Positions 18,787 through 28,112 are shown, numbered from the stretch's first letter. The stretch: DNA of 64,000 nt from Mesorhizobium loti (GCA_014189435.1 CP050293.1:3601001-3665000), one strand, 5' to 3'. Notes: generated by a model not told the origin, from the sequence alone. Program-made: numbers and translations.

Positions 18787-19421
18787 TGGCTGCCGACCGC
18801 GTCGGCGCGCCGGCACGCGCCTGGCAGCGCATGCTGTCGGGCCGCCGGCTCGACCTGCTCGATCCCTCGCCGCTCGATATCGAGATTTCGGACATTGCGC
18901 ATGGGCTCGCCCGCGTTGCCCGCTGGAACGGCCAGACCAGCGGCGAGCATGCTTTTTCGGTCGCCCAGCACTCGCTGCTGGTCGAGGCGCTATTCTGCGA
19001 CCTGGTGCCAGAGGCTTCGGCCGACGCCAGGCTGGCGGCCTTGCTGCACGACGCCCCCGAATATGTCATCGGCGACATGATCTCGCCGTTCAAATCGGTG
19101 ATGGGCGGAAGCTACAAGGACTGTGAATTGCGGTTGCAGCGCGCCATCCATCTGCGCTTCTCGTTGCCGCCGGAACCATCCGCTGCGCTGCGCAAGGAGA
19201 TCAAGCGCGCCGACCAGATCGCCGCCTATTTCGAGGCAACGCTGCTCGCCGGCTTTTCGACCGCCGAGGCGACCGAGTTCTTCGGCCGTCCGCGCGGCTT
19301 CAATGCCGACCGCTTCGATTTCACGCCACGCTCGGTGACCTGGGCGCAGAATGCGTTCCTGAAGCGGTTTTCCGCGATCGAGACGTCGCGGCATCAGGTT
19401 TCGGCACCCGCCGTTGGCTAG
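18786..19421 (+). CDS. HD-domain phosphohydrolase (YfbR-like)
   Basis: This 211-residue protein of the HD superfamily has the metal ligands visible in SGEHAFSVAQHSLLVE (about 52-67), LHDAPEYVIGD (about 87-97) and a later aspartate (KRADQIAAYFEA). Family members such as YfbR dephosphorylate deoxyribonucleoside 5'-monophosphates. It is translationally coupled to ygfZ by a 4-base overlap. Confidence 0.85.
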   Translation: MAADRVGAPARAWQRMLSGRRLDLLDPSPLDIEISDIAHGLARVARWNGQTSGEHAFSVAQHSLLVEALFCDLVPEASADARLAALLHDAPEYVIGDMISPFKSVMGGSYKDCELRLQRAIHLRFSLPPEPSAALRKEIKRADQIAAYFEATLLAGFSTAEATEFFGRPRGFNADRFDFTPRSVTWAQNAFLKRFSAIETSRHQVSAPAVG

Positions 19422-19484
19422 AAAACGCTAAATTAACCGGAACGGGCAACAGTGCGGTGTTCGATCACGATCCGCAGGCGCCTC

Positions 19485-21626
19485 ATGCCCGTCGCTGATG
19501 CCAAGGATGGTTCGGTCGTCCCGGAACGGGAGGCCGAAGGCATGGATCGTTCGCGCCATATGGAAGACGAACTGCGCGAACAGAATGAACGCTTTTCGGC
19601 CGCGGTCGAGAACATGTCGCATGGGCTGTGCATGTTCGATGCCGAAGAGCGGATGATCATCTGCAACGGCAACTACATCAATATCTTCTGTCTCGACGCC
19701 AAGGTGGTGCGGCCGGGCATCCATTTCATCGACATCCTGCGGCACAGCGTCGATATCGGCATCGCTTCGCAAACCGCCGACGAACTCTACGCCATTCGCA
19801 AGCCCTACATCGACCAGGCGAGACCCTCGACCTATGAGGAGACGCTGTCGGACGGCCGCATCATCAACATCTCGCATCGTCCGCTGGCCTTGGGTGGTTG
19901 GGTTTCGATCTACGAAGACATCACTGTACAGCGGCGCGCCGAACAGGATCTCAAGGAACAGCACCGCCGTTTCGACGCAGCGCTCGCCAACATGTCGCAA
20001 GGCCTGCTGATGTACGACGCCGACGGCAAGATGATCGTGCGCAACCGGCGTTTTCTGGAACTCTACAATGTCACCGCGGCGGACTTCCCGCTTGGAACCA
20101 CGCACCGCGACGCGCTCGAACGATTGCTGGAACTCGGTATCTACGCGAAGATCGACGTCGACAGCGAAGTCGCCAAAACCGAAGCCTGCCTAGCGGCGGC
20201 AAAAACGCATTCAGCCTATCGGCACCTTACCGACGGCAGGACGGTTCTGGTCACACGCCGGCCGATGAGCGGTGGCGGCTGGGTGGTGACCTTCGACGAT
20301 GTCACCGAACGCCGCCGCACCGAAGAGCGCATGACCCATCTTGCGCATCACGACACGCTGACCGGACTGCCCAACCGCTCGATGTTCCGCGAACGGCTCG
20401 ACCTTGCGCTGGAAGGTACGGCGGTCACGCCGCTGGCAATCTTCTCGCTCGATCTCGATCGCTTCAAGGCGGTCAACGACACCCTGGGACACCCCGCCGG
20501 CGACTGGCTCCTGAAAAGCGTGGCCGAGAGGCTGCAGCGTTGTCTGCGCGGTGAAACAGACATCGTCGCCCGCTTCGGCGGCGACGAGTTCGTCATTGTC
20601 CAGTTCAATTTCAAGGGAATTGCCGATGCTGAAAAACTGGCGAAGCGGATCGTCGAGGCGATCGCAAAACCGTTCCGCGATAAGAGCCGGGACATCCATG
20701 TCGGCATCAGTCTTGGCATCGCCGTTTTTCCAGACGACGGCAAAGATGCCGACACGCTGCTGAAGAACGCCGATACGGCACTCTACCGGGCAAAGAGCGA
20801 AGGGCGCAGCCTGTACCGCTTCTTCGAGCCTGGAATGGACGCGATGGTGCAGGCACGACGCGCACTCGAGATCGACCTCGAGACGGCGCTGCCACGACAG
20901 GAATTCGATCTCGATTTCCAGCCCATCATGGACATCGCCTCCGGCGAGATCGTCGGCGCCGAAGCCTTGATGCGCTGGCATTCTCCGGTGCGCGGCACCG
21001 TGGCGCCGGACGACTTCATTCCGGTCGCCGAAGAAACCGGGCTGATCGTGCCGCTTGGCGAGTGGGCACTGAGGAAGGCTTGTGCGACGGCGGCAAGCTG
21101 GCCTGCTGGCCTGCGCATCGCAGTCAATGTCTCTGCCGTGCAGCTCAAAAGCGGCGGCTTTGCCCGCAGCGTCATTTCGGCTCTCGCCTTTTCTGGCGTG
21201 CCGGCCAGCCGGCTGGAACTGGAAATCACCGAAACCGTGCTGATGGACGAGAGCGAGGCAGTGCTGCGGACATTGCGACAGTTGCGCGAACTCGGCATCC
21301 GCATCGCACTGGATGATTTCGGCACCGGCTATTCCTCGCTCGGTTATCTCAGGCGTTTTCCCGTCGACAAGATCAAGATCGACCGTTCGTTCATCCACGA
21401 CCTCGGCAATCGCGACACCGTGGCGATCGTTCGCACTGTAATCGGGCTGGGTGCCGAGCTTGGCATCACTGTCACCGCCGAGGGTGTCGAGACCGAGGCA
21501 CAGCTCGACATCCTACGCGGCAATGGCTGTACCGAGGCGCAGGGCTATCTGATCGGTGTGCCGTCAAAGGCGGCCGATATTCAGCGTCTGTTGAAATCCG
21601 GCGCGTTGCACAGCCAGACCGGTTGA
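19485..21626 (+). CDS. PAS-PAS-GGDEF-EAL cyclic-di-GMP signalling protein
   Basis: This 713-residue cytoplasmic protein carries two related PAS-like sensor repeats (RFSAAVENMSHGLCMFD and RFDAALANMSQGLLMYD). A diguanylate cyclase domain with RFGGDEF near residue 363 follows, then a phosphodiesterase domain with an intact EAL motif (EALMRW, about 490), DDFGTGYSSL and TAEGVETEAQ. Both output domains look catalytically competent. The expected inhibitory RxxD site before GGDEF reads GETD, so product inhibition may be absent. A GTG eleven codons upstream is an alternative start. Confidence 0.92.
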   Translation: MPVADAKDGSVVPEREAEGMDRSRHMEDELREQNERFSAAVENMSHGLCMFDAEERMIICNGNYINIFCLDAKVVRPGIHFIDILRHSVDIGIASQTADELYAIRKPYIDQARPSTYEETLSDGRIINISHRPLALGGWVSIYEDITVQRRAEQDLKEQHRRFDAALANMSQGLLMYDADGKMIVRNRRFLELYNVTAADFPLGTTHRDALERLLELGIYAKIDVDSEVAKTEACLAAAKTHSAYRHLTDGRTVLVTRRPMSGGGWVVTFDDVTERRRTEERMTHLAHHDTLTGLPNRSMFRERLDLALEGTAVTPLAIFSLDLDRFKAVNDTLGHPAGDWLLKSVAERLQRCLRGETDIVARFGGDEFVIVQFNFKGIADAEKLAKRIVEAIAKPFRDKSRDIHVGISLGIAVFPDDGKDADTLLKNADTALYRAKSEGRSLYRFFEPGMDAMVQARRALEIDLETALPRQEFDLDFQPIMDIASGEIVGAEALMRWHSPVRGTVAPDDFIPVAEETGLIVPLGEWALRKACATAASWPAGLRIAVNVSAVQLKSGGFARSVISALAFSGVPASRLELEITETVLMDESEAVLRTLRQLRELGIRIALDDFGTGYSSLGYLRRFPVDKIKIDRSFIHDLGNRDTVAIVRTVIGLGAELGITVTAEGVETEAQLDILRGNGCTEAQGYLIGVPSKAADIQRLLKSGALHSQTG

Positions 21627-21638
21627 GGTCGACCATCG

Positions 21639-22574
21639 TCATTGCAGCGTCTCGATGTACTTTTCGTGGAAGCTGACATAGCCCGGCTCGACCACCTTCA
21701 AATGCCGCTCGATCAGCGCATGAAACCGCGGCAGTTGATGAAACGGCACGCCGGGATAGGCATGATGCTCGGCATGGAACGGCATGTTCCACGCCAGCTT
21801 GCGCACCAGCCAGTTGGTCAGCGTGGTCCTGGTGTTCTCCAGCATGTTGGCGACGAACGGGCAACGGCCGTGCTCGGCCAGCAGATAAAGCCGCAGAAAC
21901 GGCTGACCGAGCAAAGCCGGCACGATCCAGACATAAAGAAGCACTGAGAGCCGGAAATAGACGGCCAGCACAATGACCACGGCATAAAAGGCAATCATGG
22001 CGCGCGCCTCGGCGCGCACCTTGTCGTGACCCTTTGGCGGAACGTAGCTTTCCCGGCCTCGATCCATCGCATTGCCAAAAAGTGTCTTGAGGTGCCCCCA
22101 CCACAACGGGATACCAGAGACATGGACGAGATATTGCCGCCATGTCTCCGGTTTGGGGAAGGCCAGTTCCGGGTCGTTCTGCGGGTCCTGCGTGTATCGA
22201 TGGTGGGCGAAATGGAAGTAGCGAAACCAGTCCGCCGGCAACGCGATCGCTAGGCTGCACACCCGTGCCACGGCATCGTTCAACCATTGCGTTTCGAAAG
22301 CCGTACGATGAACCGTCTCGTGCAGCAGCGTGAACAGGAACACGATGAGGATGCCTTGCGGCAGCATCAGCAGCGGCCAGAACGGCACCTTGGCGGCGAT
22401 CAGCGATCCGATGATCACGATCGCACCCCAATGAGCGGCAAGCTGAACGAGGCCCGCGACGTCCGACTTGGCGGTCAGGCGGTTGCGCTCCTCCTGCGTC
22501 AACGATGAAATTACGTCGCGATGATCCACGGGCTTCGATCCAGGCTGGGATTTGATGGAATCCACTGTAGCCAA
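21639..22574 (-). CDS. membrane fatty acid desaturase
   Basis: This 311-residue membrane-bound di-iron desaturase or hydroxylase has three histidine boxes: HETVH at 85-89, HFAHH at 121-125 and HAEHH at 267-271. Hydrophobic helices are arranged around them. It would insert a double bond or hydroxyl in an acyl chain, or act on a related lipid. It is divergent from a LysR regulator at 22642 with 67 bp between the starts, so it is the probable target of that regulator. Confidence 0.87.
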   Translation of the reverse strand: MATVDSIKSQPGSKPVDHRDVISSLTQEERNRLTAKSDVAGLVQLAAHWGAIVIIGSLIAAKVPFWPLLMLPQGILIVFLFTLLHETVHRTAFETQWLNDAVARVCSLAIALPADWFRYFHFAHHRYTQDPQNDPELAFPKPETWRQYLVHVSGIPLWWGHLKTLFGNAMDRGRESYVPPKGHDKVRAEARAMIAFYAVVIVLAVYFRLSVLLYVWIVPALLGQPFLRLYLLAEHGRCPFVANMLENTRTTLTNWLVRKLAWNMPFHAEHHAYPGVPFHQLPRFHALIERHLKVVEPGYVSFHEKYIETLQ

Positions 22575-22612
22575 TGAAAAAACTTTCCAAAAACGACGAT
22601 TTCTGCAACTTT

Positions 22613-22629
22613 GATAAGCTGAACTTATC
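22613..22629. promoter_or_regulatory. inverted repeat in the desaturase/LysR promoter
   Basis: GATAAG-ctgaa-CTTATC is a perfect 6-5-6 inverted repeat, 13 bp before the LysR ATG and about 40 bp before the divergent desaturase start. It contains the T-N11-A pattern of LysR-type boxes and is likely the site of autoregulation and control of the desaturase. Confidence 0.6.
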
Positions 22630-22641
22630 TATCTGGTGATC

Positions 22642-23553
22642 ATGGTCACACTTCCATCTCTCAAAGGACTTCAGGCCTTCGAGGCCGCGGCGCGTGCAGG
22701 CAGCTTTGCCGCGGCGGCGGAAGAGCTTTCGGTATCGGCCGCCGCAGTCAGCCAGCTCATCCGCACCGTCGAGGAGCAGATGGGCCGCAAGCTGTTCCAC
22801 CGCGTCAACCGACGCGTCGTCCTCACCGAGGCCGGCGTCGAGATGCTGCCCAGGCTGACCATGGCCTTCCAGGAGATCGGCAGTGTCTCGCGCGACCTTG
22901 GCGGCGATGCCTTCCGCCCGCGCCTGGTGGTATCGGTACCGCCATCCATGGCCATGGGTTGGCTTTCGCAGCGTCTCGCCGGTTTTGTCGCAAGCCATGG
23001 CGCGGTCGACATATCGCTCAGAGGCGACGACGACCCGGTGCCGTTCGACCGTGAGCTGATCGACATCAGGCTCACTTATGGCCCGCATTATCGCGAGCAC
23101 CCGACCGAGGATATCGTCCAGGACGCGGTCTATCCCGTGTGTGCGCCCGGGCTGGCGGACACGATCAAACCCGAGGGCCTCGCCAGCCTGCCGCTCATCC
23201 ATACTGGCTGGGGACCAACTGGTGCGTCCTTTCCGTCCTGGCACAACTGGTTCGAGATGGCCGGCATCGAGCCCGGCCGGGCAGCGCAGCGCGGCCTCTC
23301 GGCCAACTCATCGCGCGCGGCACTAGACCTTGCCATTTCGGGATTGGGCGTGGCGCTGGCGCAAGGGATCTACTGTGCCGAGGCGCTGGAGGACGGCCGA
23401 CTTGTCAGGCCCCTCGCCCAGATGCTGGAGCTGCGCCAGCCTTATTGCCTGACGATCCCGGAGCGCAGCGCCAAGCGCGATGTCGTGGCGGCGTTTCGCC
23501 AGTGGCTGATCGATGAGTGCCGGCGCGCGGTCGGCTCGCCGGCACTCCTTTGA
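22642..23553 (+). CDS. LysR/GcvA-type transcriptional regulator
   Basis: This 303-residue regulator has an N-terminal HTH (LPSLKGLQAFEAAARAGSF, VSAAAVSQLIRTVEEQ) and a GcvA-like effector domain. An in-frame GTG lies two codons upstream. It is divergent from the desaturase gene across a short promoter with a perfect inverted repeat, which suggests control of lipid desaturation. The effector cannot be predicted from sequence. Confidence 0.9.
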   Translation: MVTLPSLKGLQAFEAAARAGSFAAAAEELSVSAAAVSQLIRTVEEQMGRKLFHRVNRRVVLTEAGVEMLPRLTMAFQEIGSVSRDLGGDAFRPRLVVSVPPSMAMGWLSQRLAGFVASHGAVDISLRGDDDPVPFDRELIDIRLTYGPHYREHPTEDIVQDAVYPVCAPGLADTIKPEGLASLPLIHTGWGPTGASFPSWHNWFEMAGIEPGRAAQRGLSANSSRAALDLAISGLGVALAQGIYCAEALEDGRLVRPLAQMLELRQPYCLTIPERSAKRDVVAAFRQWLIDECRRAVGSPALL

Positions 23554-23571
23554 CCTGATGGGCGGTGATGC

Positions 23572-23844
23572 TCAGAGGTGACCGCTCAATGCCTCTGCCA
23601 TGTCCTTGTTTGTCGCCACGGGAACGATTTCGAATTCCACCAGATCCGACCATTCGATGACCCAGCGCTGCAGCAGCGTGACGTCGTCGGCCTCCACCAG
23701 CAGGAAGCAGCGGCTCATATCCGCCGCGATCCAGCTGTGGTGCACGAGAAGCTCGTCCGGCTTCAGGCGGCCCCGGTCGCGAAAGCGGCGGTAGATCTCC
23801 TTGCGATCGCAGCCGGTGAAATCCTCGATCACGATGAACAGCAT
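23572..23844 (-). CDS. DUF3303-family small protein
   Basis: This 90-residue protein begins MLFIVIEDFTGCDRKEIYRRF. It has the alternating pattern of an alpha/beta-barrel dimer and matches my recollection of DUF3303 (YRRFRDRGRLKPDELLVHHSW, FEIVPVATN). It is the last gene of a three-gene unit with the RimK-like ligase (18 bp upstream) and the GNAT/C39 fusion. The function is unknown; the context suggests a role next to peptide or metabolite ligation. Confidence 0.8.
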   Translation of the reverse strand: MLFIVIEDFTGCDRKEIYRRFRDRGRLKPDELLVHHSWIAADMSRCFLLVEADDVTLLQRWVIEWSDLVEFEIVPVATNKDMAEALSGHL

Positions 23845-23862
23845 CTTTTCCCCTCGGTTGAA

Positions 23863-25326
23863 TTATCGCCCGGGCCGGTCCAGCCGCTCCAGGAACCACT
23901 GCGTCAGCCGCACCCAGACCTCGTCCTTCTCGCCGGAATCCTCCCAGCCATGGTCGAGATTCGGATTGTCGTTGACCTCGATGACAAAGACGCCGTCCTT
24001 GGTCTCCTTGAGGTCGACGCCATAGAGCCCGTCGCCGATGCAGCGCGCCGCCTTCACTGCCGTCTCCACGACATGCGCCGGCGTTTCCTTCAGTGTGAAG
24101 GTTTTGATGCCGCCCTGGTCGGGCTTGCCGTTGGCCTTGTGATTGACGATCTGCCAGTGCTTCTTGGCCATCAGATAGTGGACGGCAAACAAGGGCTGGC
24201 CGCCGAGCACGCCGACGCGCCAGTCATACTCGGTCGGAATGAATTTCTGCGCGATCAGAAGGTCGGAATCCTCCAGCCATTCTGTGGCGAGCGTCTTCAG
24301 TTCCTCGAAATTGGCGCATTTCTTGACGCCGCGCGAGAACGACGAATCCGGAATCTTCAGCACCAGCGGAAAGCCCAATGTCTGCGCCGCCAGTTCGAGA
24401 TCCGAGGTGCCGGCGATCATCACCGTCGGCGGCACCGGGACCTTGTTGTAGGCCATCAGCTCGTTGAGATAGACCTTGTTGGTGCAGCGGATCATCGACA
24501 GCGGATCGTCGATGACCGGCATGCCTTCCTGCTGGGCGCGGCGGGCGAAACGATAGGTGTGGTTGGAGATCGAGGTCGTCTCGCGGATGAACAGCGCGTC
24601 GTAATTGGCGAGCTTGGCGAGGTCTCGCTTGGTGATCGGCTCGATTTCGACGCCCATCTTCTCGGCGATCTTGGCCCAATAGCGCAGCGACGAGATCTCC
24701 GAGGGCGGCAATTCCTCGTGCGGGTCGACCAGCGTGGCAAAGGTGTAGCGCGCCGGCGTGCGGCCCTTGGTGTCGCGCCACTCGCGGTTGGTGTAGGTCT
24801 CCAGGCACTGGATGAAGCTTTTTTCCTCGTCCTCGGTCATGCGCGCCAGCGGATGGAAACCGATCTTGCGGATCGAGGCCCATTCGGCGCTGTCCTTGAT
24901 GTGGACTTCAAGCGCCGGTGCGCGGAACCAGTCAAACAACAGCTTGGCGAAACGGTCCCAGATTTTCGACGGCCCGATGCCGAAGAAGATGCAGACCTTT
25001 TGCGGAAAGGCGCCGCCAAGATCCTTGCGGCATTTGTTGAGCGCCAGTTCCAGTTCCGGCAGCGCGTGCTCATAGAGCTTGCGCTCCGACAGGTCGATCA
25101 TCGTCTCGACGGTCGGGATCACCTTGTGGCCGCGCGAGCTTGCCAGCAGCGAGGCATAGTAGCCGCGGCTCTGGTAGGCGTAATTGTTCGACAGGTTGAT
25201 GACCTTCGGCCGCTGGCCGCGAAACAGCGACGGGTGCGCGAGATAGTCGCGATTGGTGATGATCTTGTGTGGTGTCGCCACCTGGTCGAGATCGCTCTGC
25301 CTGCCTGTAAGAATAACCCAGGTCAT
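23863..25326 (-). CDS. RLAN-domain RimK-type ATP-grasp ligase
   Basis: This 487-residue protein has an N-terminal RimK-like ATP-grasp-associated (RLAN) domain from the start (MTWVILTGRQSDLDQ) to about residue 200. A full ATP-grasp domain of the RimK/GshB type lies at about 270-470, with nucleotide- and metal-binding stretches such as PLVLKIPDSSFSRGV and VFVIEVNDNPNLDHGWED. Such enzymes form amide bonds using ATP, for example adding amino acids to a protein or peptide. The GNAT/C39 gene ends 5 bp upstream, so the pair is cotranscribed. The substrate is unknown. Confidence 0.87.
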   Translation of the reverse strand: MTWVILTGRQSDLDQVATPHKIITNRDYLAHPSLFRGQRPKVINLSNNYAYQSRGYYASLLASSRGHKVIPTVETMIDLSERKLYEHALPELELALNKCRKDLGGAFPQKVCIFFGIGPSKIWDRFAKLLFDWFRAPALEVHIKDSAEWASIRKIGFHPLARMTEDEEKSFIQCLETYTNREWRDTKGRTPARYTFATLVDPHEELPPSEISSLRYWAKIAEKMGVEIEPITKRDLAKLANYDALFIRETTSISNHTYRFARRAQQEGMPVIDDPLSMIRCTNKVYLNELMAYNKVPVPPTVMIAGTSDLELAAQTLGFPLVLKIPDSSFSRGVKKCANFEELKTLATEWLEDSDLLIAQKFIPTEYDWRVGVLGGQPLFAVHYLMAKKHWQIVNHKANGKPDQGGIKTFTLKETPAHVVETAVKAARCIGDGLYGVDLKETKDGVFVIEVNDNPNLDHGWEDSGEKDEVWVRLTQWFLERLDRPGR

Positions 25327-25331
25327 TGTTA

Positions 25332-26429
25332 TCAGCGCTTTCCCAGAGTGATGGCGGCACGCAGTCCGTCGCGGCCGAACTGCGCCATGTTCATGAAGAT
25401 GCCGTAAGGCACGGGAATGTTGGCGGCATCAAGGATGGTCTCTTGCCTTTCGTCCTCGACCCAAGGGTCATGGATGAGGATATGGTCGCCGTCATCGCCG
25501 ATCGCCAGCACCCAGTGCGGCACCTTCTTGCCGAACATCAGGAAGCCGCTGATCAGCACCAGCACCAGTTTTCCCTCCGCGATCGCAGCCCTGATATCAT
25601 CGATGGTGAACGGACGGTAATTCACCGGGATGCCGTAAAGTTCCGCGCGCCGGCGAAAGTCGACCTGGGCGAGTTCCATCACCCGACGCTTGTCCTCGCT
25701 GCGCACCGATTGCAGGAACAGCGCACCGTAGAAGGAAACGTAGATCTCCGCCGCAAGCCCGCTCTCGTACCCCGACACAGCGAGGCCGAACGGTTCGCAT
25801 CCACCGGGACCCGACATCATGAAGACGGTCGTCGCTTCACGCCACAGCCGGATTTCCATGACCGGATCCGGCACGAAGCCGCGGTCGAAATTGGCCATCG
25901 CCATCATCAGGCAGCACGGGCCGCAGGTGAATTCACAGGTCTGCTGGTAGAATGGCACCTTGGTGGCGATCGGAATGTCGCCGCGCAAGGTCTTCTCATA
26001 GCGAAGTGCTGTCCCGCCATCCTCATAGTAGCCGGGTTCGCGGCCGATCTTGCGATAGCCGGCCTGCTCGTAGATGCGGATCGCGCGGCTGTTGTCCTCG
26101 CGCACCTCGAGGCGCAGCATCATGCGGCCGTGCTCGAAGGCGGCATCCTCGGCGGATTCGAGCAGCTTACGGCCAACACCCAGGCCGCCGAAGAAGGGAC
26201 CGGTCGCAATCGAGTAGAGGCGCGCCACGCCGCTGCCCTTGCGAAACAGCACGATCGCATAGCCGGCCACGCGGCCATCGTTTTCGGCGACCAGCGTCTC
26301 GGCGGTTTCGCGCTCGATGAACAGGCGGAAGGAGCGGCGGGAAATTCGGTCGCTTTGGAAAACAGCTTTCTCGATGGCGGCGAGATCATCGACGTCAGAC
26401 GCGCGGGCCGTGCGGATCTCGGCAGGCAT
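25332..26429 (-). CDS. GNAT acetyltransferase / C39-like cysteine peptidase fusion
   Basis: This 365-residue fusion has an N-terminal GNAT domain (about 1-148) with an acetyl-CoA loop around GGLGVGRKLL (81-90) and NSRAIRIYEQAGYRKIG. The C-terminal papain-like C39 peptidase domain starts at about residue 155, with the nucleophile in TCGPCCLMMAM (probable Cys169), a histidine in VPHWVLAIG and HDPW supplying the acid. No membrane segment or ABC transporter is present, so it is not a bacteriocin exporter. It is followed after 5 bp by the RimK-type ligase, suggesting joint trimming, acylation and ligation of a peptide-like substrate. Confidence 0.87.
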   Translation of the reverse strand: MPAEIRTARASDVDDLAAIEKAVFQSDRISRRSFRLFIERETAETLVAENDGRVAGYAIVLFRKGSGVARLYSIATGPFFGGLGVGRKLLESAEDAAFEHGRMMLRLEVREDNSRAIRIYEQAGYRKIGREPGYYEDGGTALRYEKTLRGDIPIATKVPFYQQTCEFTCGPCCLMMAMANFDRGFVPDPVMEIRLWREATTVFMMSGPGGCEPFGLAVSGYESGLAAEIYVSFYGALFLQSVRSEDKRRVMELAQVDFRRRAELYGIPVNYRPFTIDDIRAAIAEGKLVLVLISGFLMFGKKVPHWVLAIGDDGDHILIHDPWVEDERQETILDAANIPVPYGIFMNMAQFGRDGLRAAITLGKR

Positions 26430-26633
26430 GCGGCTTCAGAAAACCTCGATTGGTGGTGGGGAATGCCCTACTGAAAAACGTTCAGGACATCAGCCGAAAT
26501 TCTGATGGCCACAAAGCGCTATCGCACCTCGAATAGGGCCGAATTGTGACAGATTCGGCAGCAGTCCAGCGACGCAAACGCTTTGAACAGGATCGCTATT
26601 ACAGGCTGGCGTCACCACGAAAAATAGCGCCTT

Positions 26634-27425
26634 TCAACTCGCCAGGCCAGCCAGAAGCTGGCCATAGGCGCTCTTTGCCACGACAGCCAATTGCTCGCGC
26701 GGCAGCGAGCCGACGACGGCACAGCCATAGCCCTTGTCCAGCCAGTAGACGGCCGCAGGACCGTCTTGCGCCGATGCATAGGTGCCCTTGGCATTCTCCG
26801 CCGCTTCCGCCGTGACGAAGAGGGATATGCGCTCGCCCTTGTCGTCCTCGTAGAGCAGCATCGCGGCCTTGCTGTCGCCGGCCGGAAGCAACCGGCCGCC
26901 GACCAGCTGGAAACCGTTCGCGGTCAGGTCCGGCGCCACCAGCTTCAGCCCTACCCTGTTGGACAGCCAGGTCTGCAGATGATCCTTGTCGCTGGCCAGC
27001 ACTTCGACCGCATGCCGCTTTTCGGCGGCATAGATGACATGGGCCGCGATTGCCTGCTCGGCCAGCCGATCTTCCGCAGGGTCCTCCTGCCCGACGCCGT
27101 CGACGCCGGCAAGGTAGCCACCAAGCCCGCCGGCGACCAGAAGCACAGCGGCAGCTGCGGCAAGCCACCAGCGTGAGCGTGGCACGGCTGCCCTGACCGG
27201 CGCCTCGCCGAGCACGACCTTGCGCAACCGCGCCGGCACCGCTTCATCCAGCACGCCGGCGAAGGCCGCCCGCAAGGCCGTCCGGTCGGCTGTGAAGCGG
27301 GCGCTCTTGGCTTTCATCTCGGGATTGGCGTCGAGCCAGGCATCGTAAGCGGCGCGCTCGTCGCTGGGCAGCTCGCCATCGAGCGCCATGTGGATGTCAC
27401 GTTCGGAAAAGTCTCGGCGGATCAT
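26634..27425 (-). CDS. membrane anti-sigma factor
   Basis: This 263-residue protein has an N-terminal cytoplasmic part (FSERDIHMALDGELPSDER), typical of the sigma-binding ends of ECF anti-sigma factors, then one membrane helix at about 86-107 and a periplasmic C-terminal domain of about 150 residues. There is no zinc HxxxCxxC motif. Its start overlaps the stop of the ECF sigma gene by 4 bases, the usual arrangement for a partner pair. The signal sensed is unknown. Confidence 0.87.
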   Translation of the reverse strand: MIRRDFSERDIHMALDGELPSDERAAYDAWLDANPEMKAKSARFTADRTALRAAFAGVLDEAVPARLRKVVLGEAPVRAAVPRSRWWLAAAAAVLLVAGGLGGYLAGVDGVGQEDPAEDRLAEQAIAAHVIYAAEKRHAVEVLASDKDHLQTWLSNRVGLKLVAPDLTANGFQLVGGRLLPAGDSKAAMLLYEDDKGERISLFVTAEAAENAKGTYASAQDGPAAVYWLDKGYGCAVVGSLPREQLAVVAKSAYGQLLAGLAS

Positions 27426-27940
27426 TTCTCGACGATCCTTATCGCGCGGCGACGCGCCGTGTCGTCCAGCAACCCGCGCAATTCCTCACGCCCGCGCGCG
27501 ATGCGCGACATCAGCGTGCCGGCAGGCACGCCCAGAATGTTGGCTGCTTCGGCATAGGAAAAACCTTCGATGGCAACTATGACAAGGGCTGCACGACGGT
27601 CGGGGCTGATCGCCTGCAATGCGTCGATGATCTCGCGCGAGGCAATGCTCTCCACCTGCTCGGCCGGCTGGGCAACGGCCTCACCCGCCTCCAGCGGCAG
27701 CATCGCCGCCTCGCCGCGACGGTTCACCTTGCGCATCTGATCGATGAACAAATGATGCATGATCGTAAACAGCCACCTCCGGGGGCTTTCTCCTGTCTGC
27801 CAGTTGTCGAGCCGCACAAGCGCCCGCTCAAGGCAATCCTGGACGAGATCATCGGCAGCGTCGCGGTCGCGCAAAAGCGAGCGTGCGTAGCGGCGCAGGC
27901 GCGGTATTTCGCCAAGGATTGCTGCCTTCTTTTCGTCCAT
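27422..27940 (-). CDS. ECF-type RNA polymerase sigma factor
   Basis: This 172-residue sigma-70 family protein has region 2 (RRYARSLLRDRDAADDLVQD, RWLFTIMHHLFIDQMRK) and region 4 with an HTH (GFSYAEAANILGVPAGTLMS). There is no region 1 or 3, so it belongs to the extracytoplasmic-function group. The frame extends upstream, but ATG at 27940 (MDEKKAAILGEIPRLRR) matches the family length. It is cotranscribed and translationally coupled with the anti-sigma gene. Confidence 0.92.
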   Translation of the reverse strand: MDEKKAAILGEIPRLRRYARSLLRDRDAADDLVQDCLERALVRLDNWQTGESPRRWLFTIMHHLFIDQMRKVNRRGEAAMLPLEAGEAVAQPAEQVESIASREIIDALQAISPDRRAALVIVAIEGFSYAEAANILGVPAGTLMSRIARGREELRGLLDDTARRRAIRIVEK

Positions 27941-28112
27941 GACCGCTGGTTTCGAGGTCGCCCTTGTTAATCCTGATTGAACGCGCCTTCCGGGCGCGGC
28001 GCAAGCGGCCAGCGCGAAGCGGTCTCCCGCCCCGGTCACCCAAGCAATGAGATAACGATGGCGGGTGCCGATTTATTCCCCAATTGGAAGGCAGCGGCAA
28101 ATAGGTTGCCTG

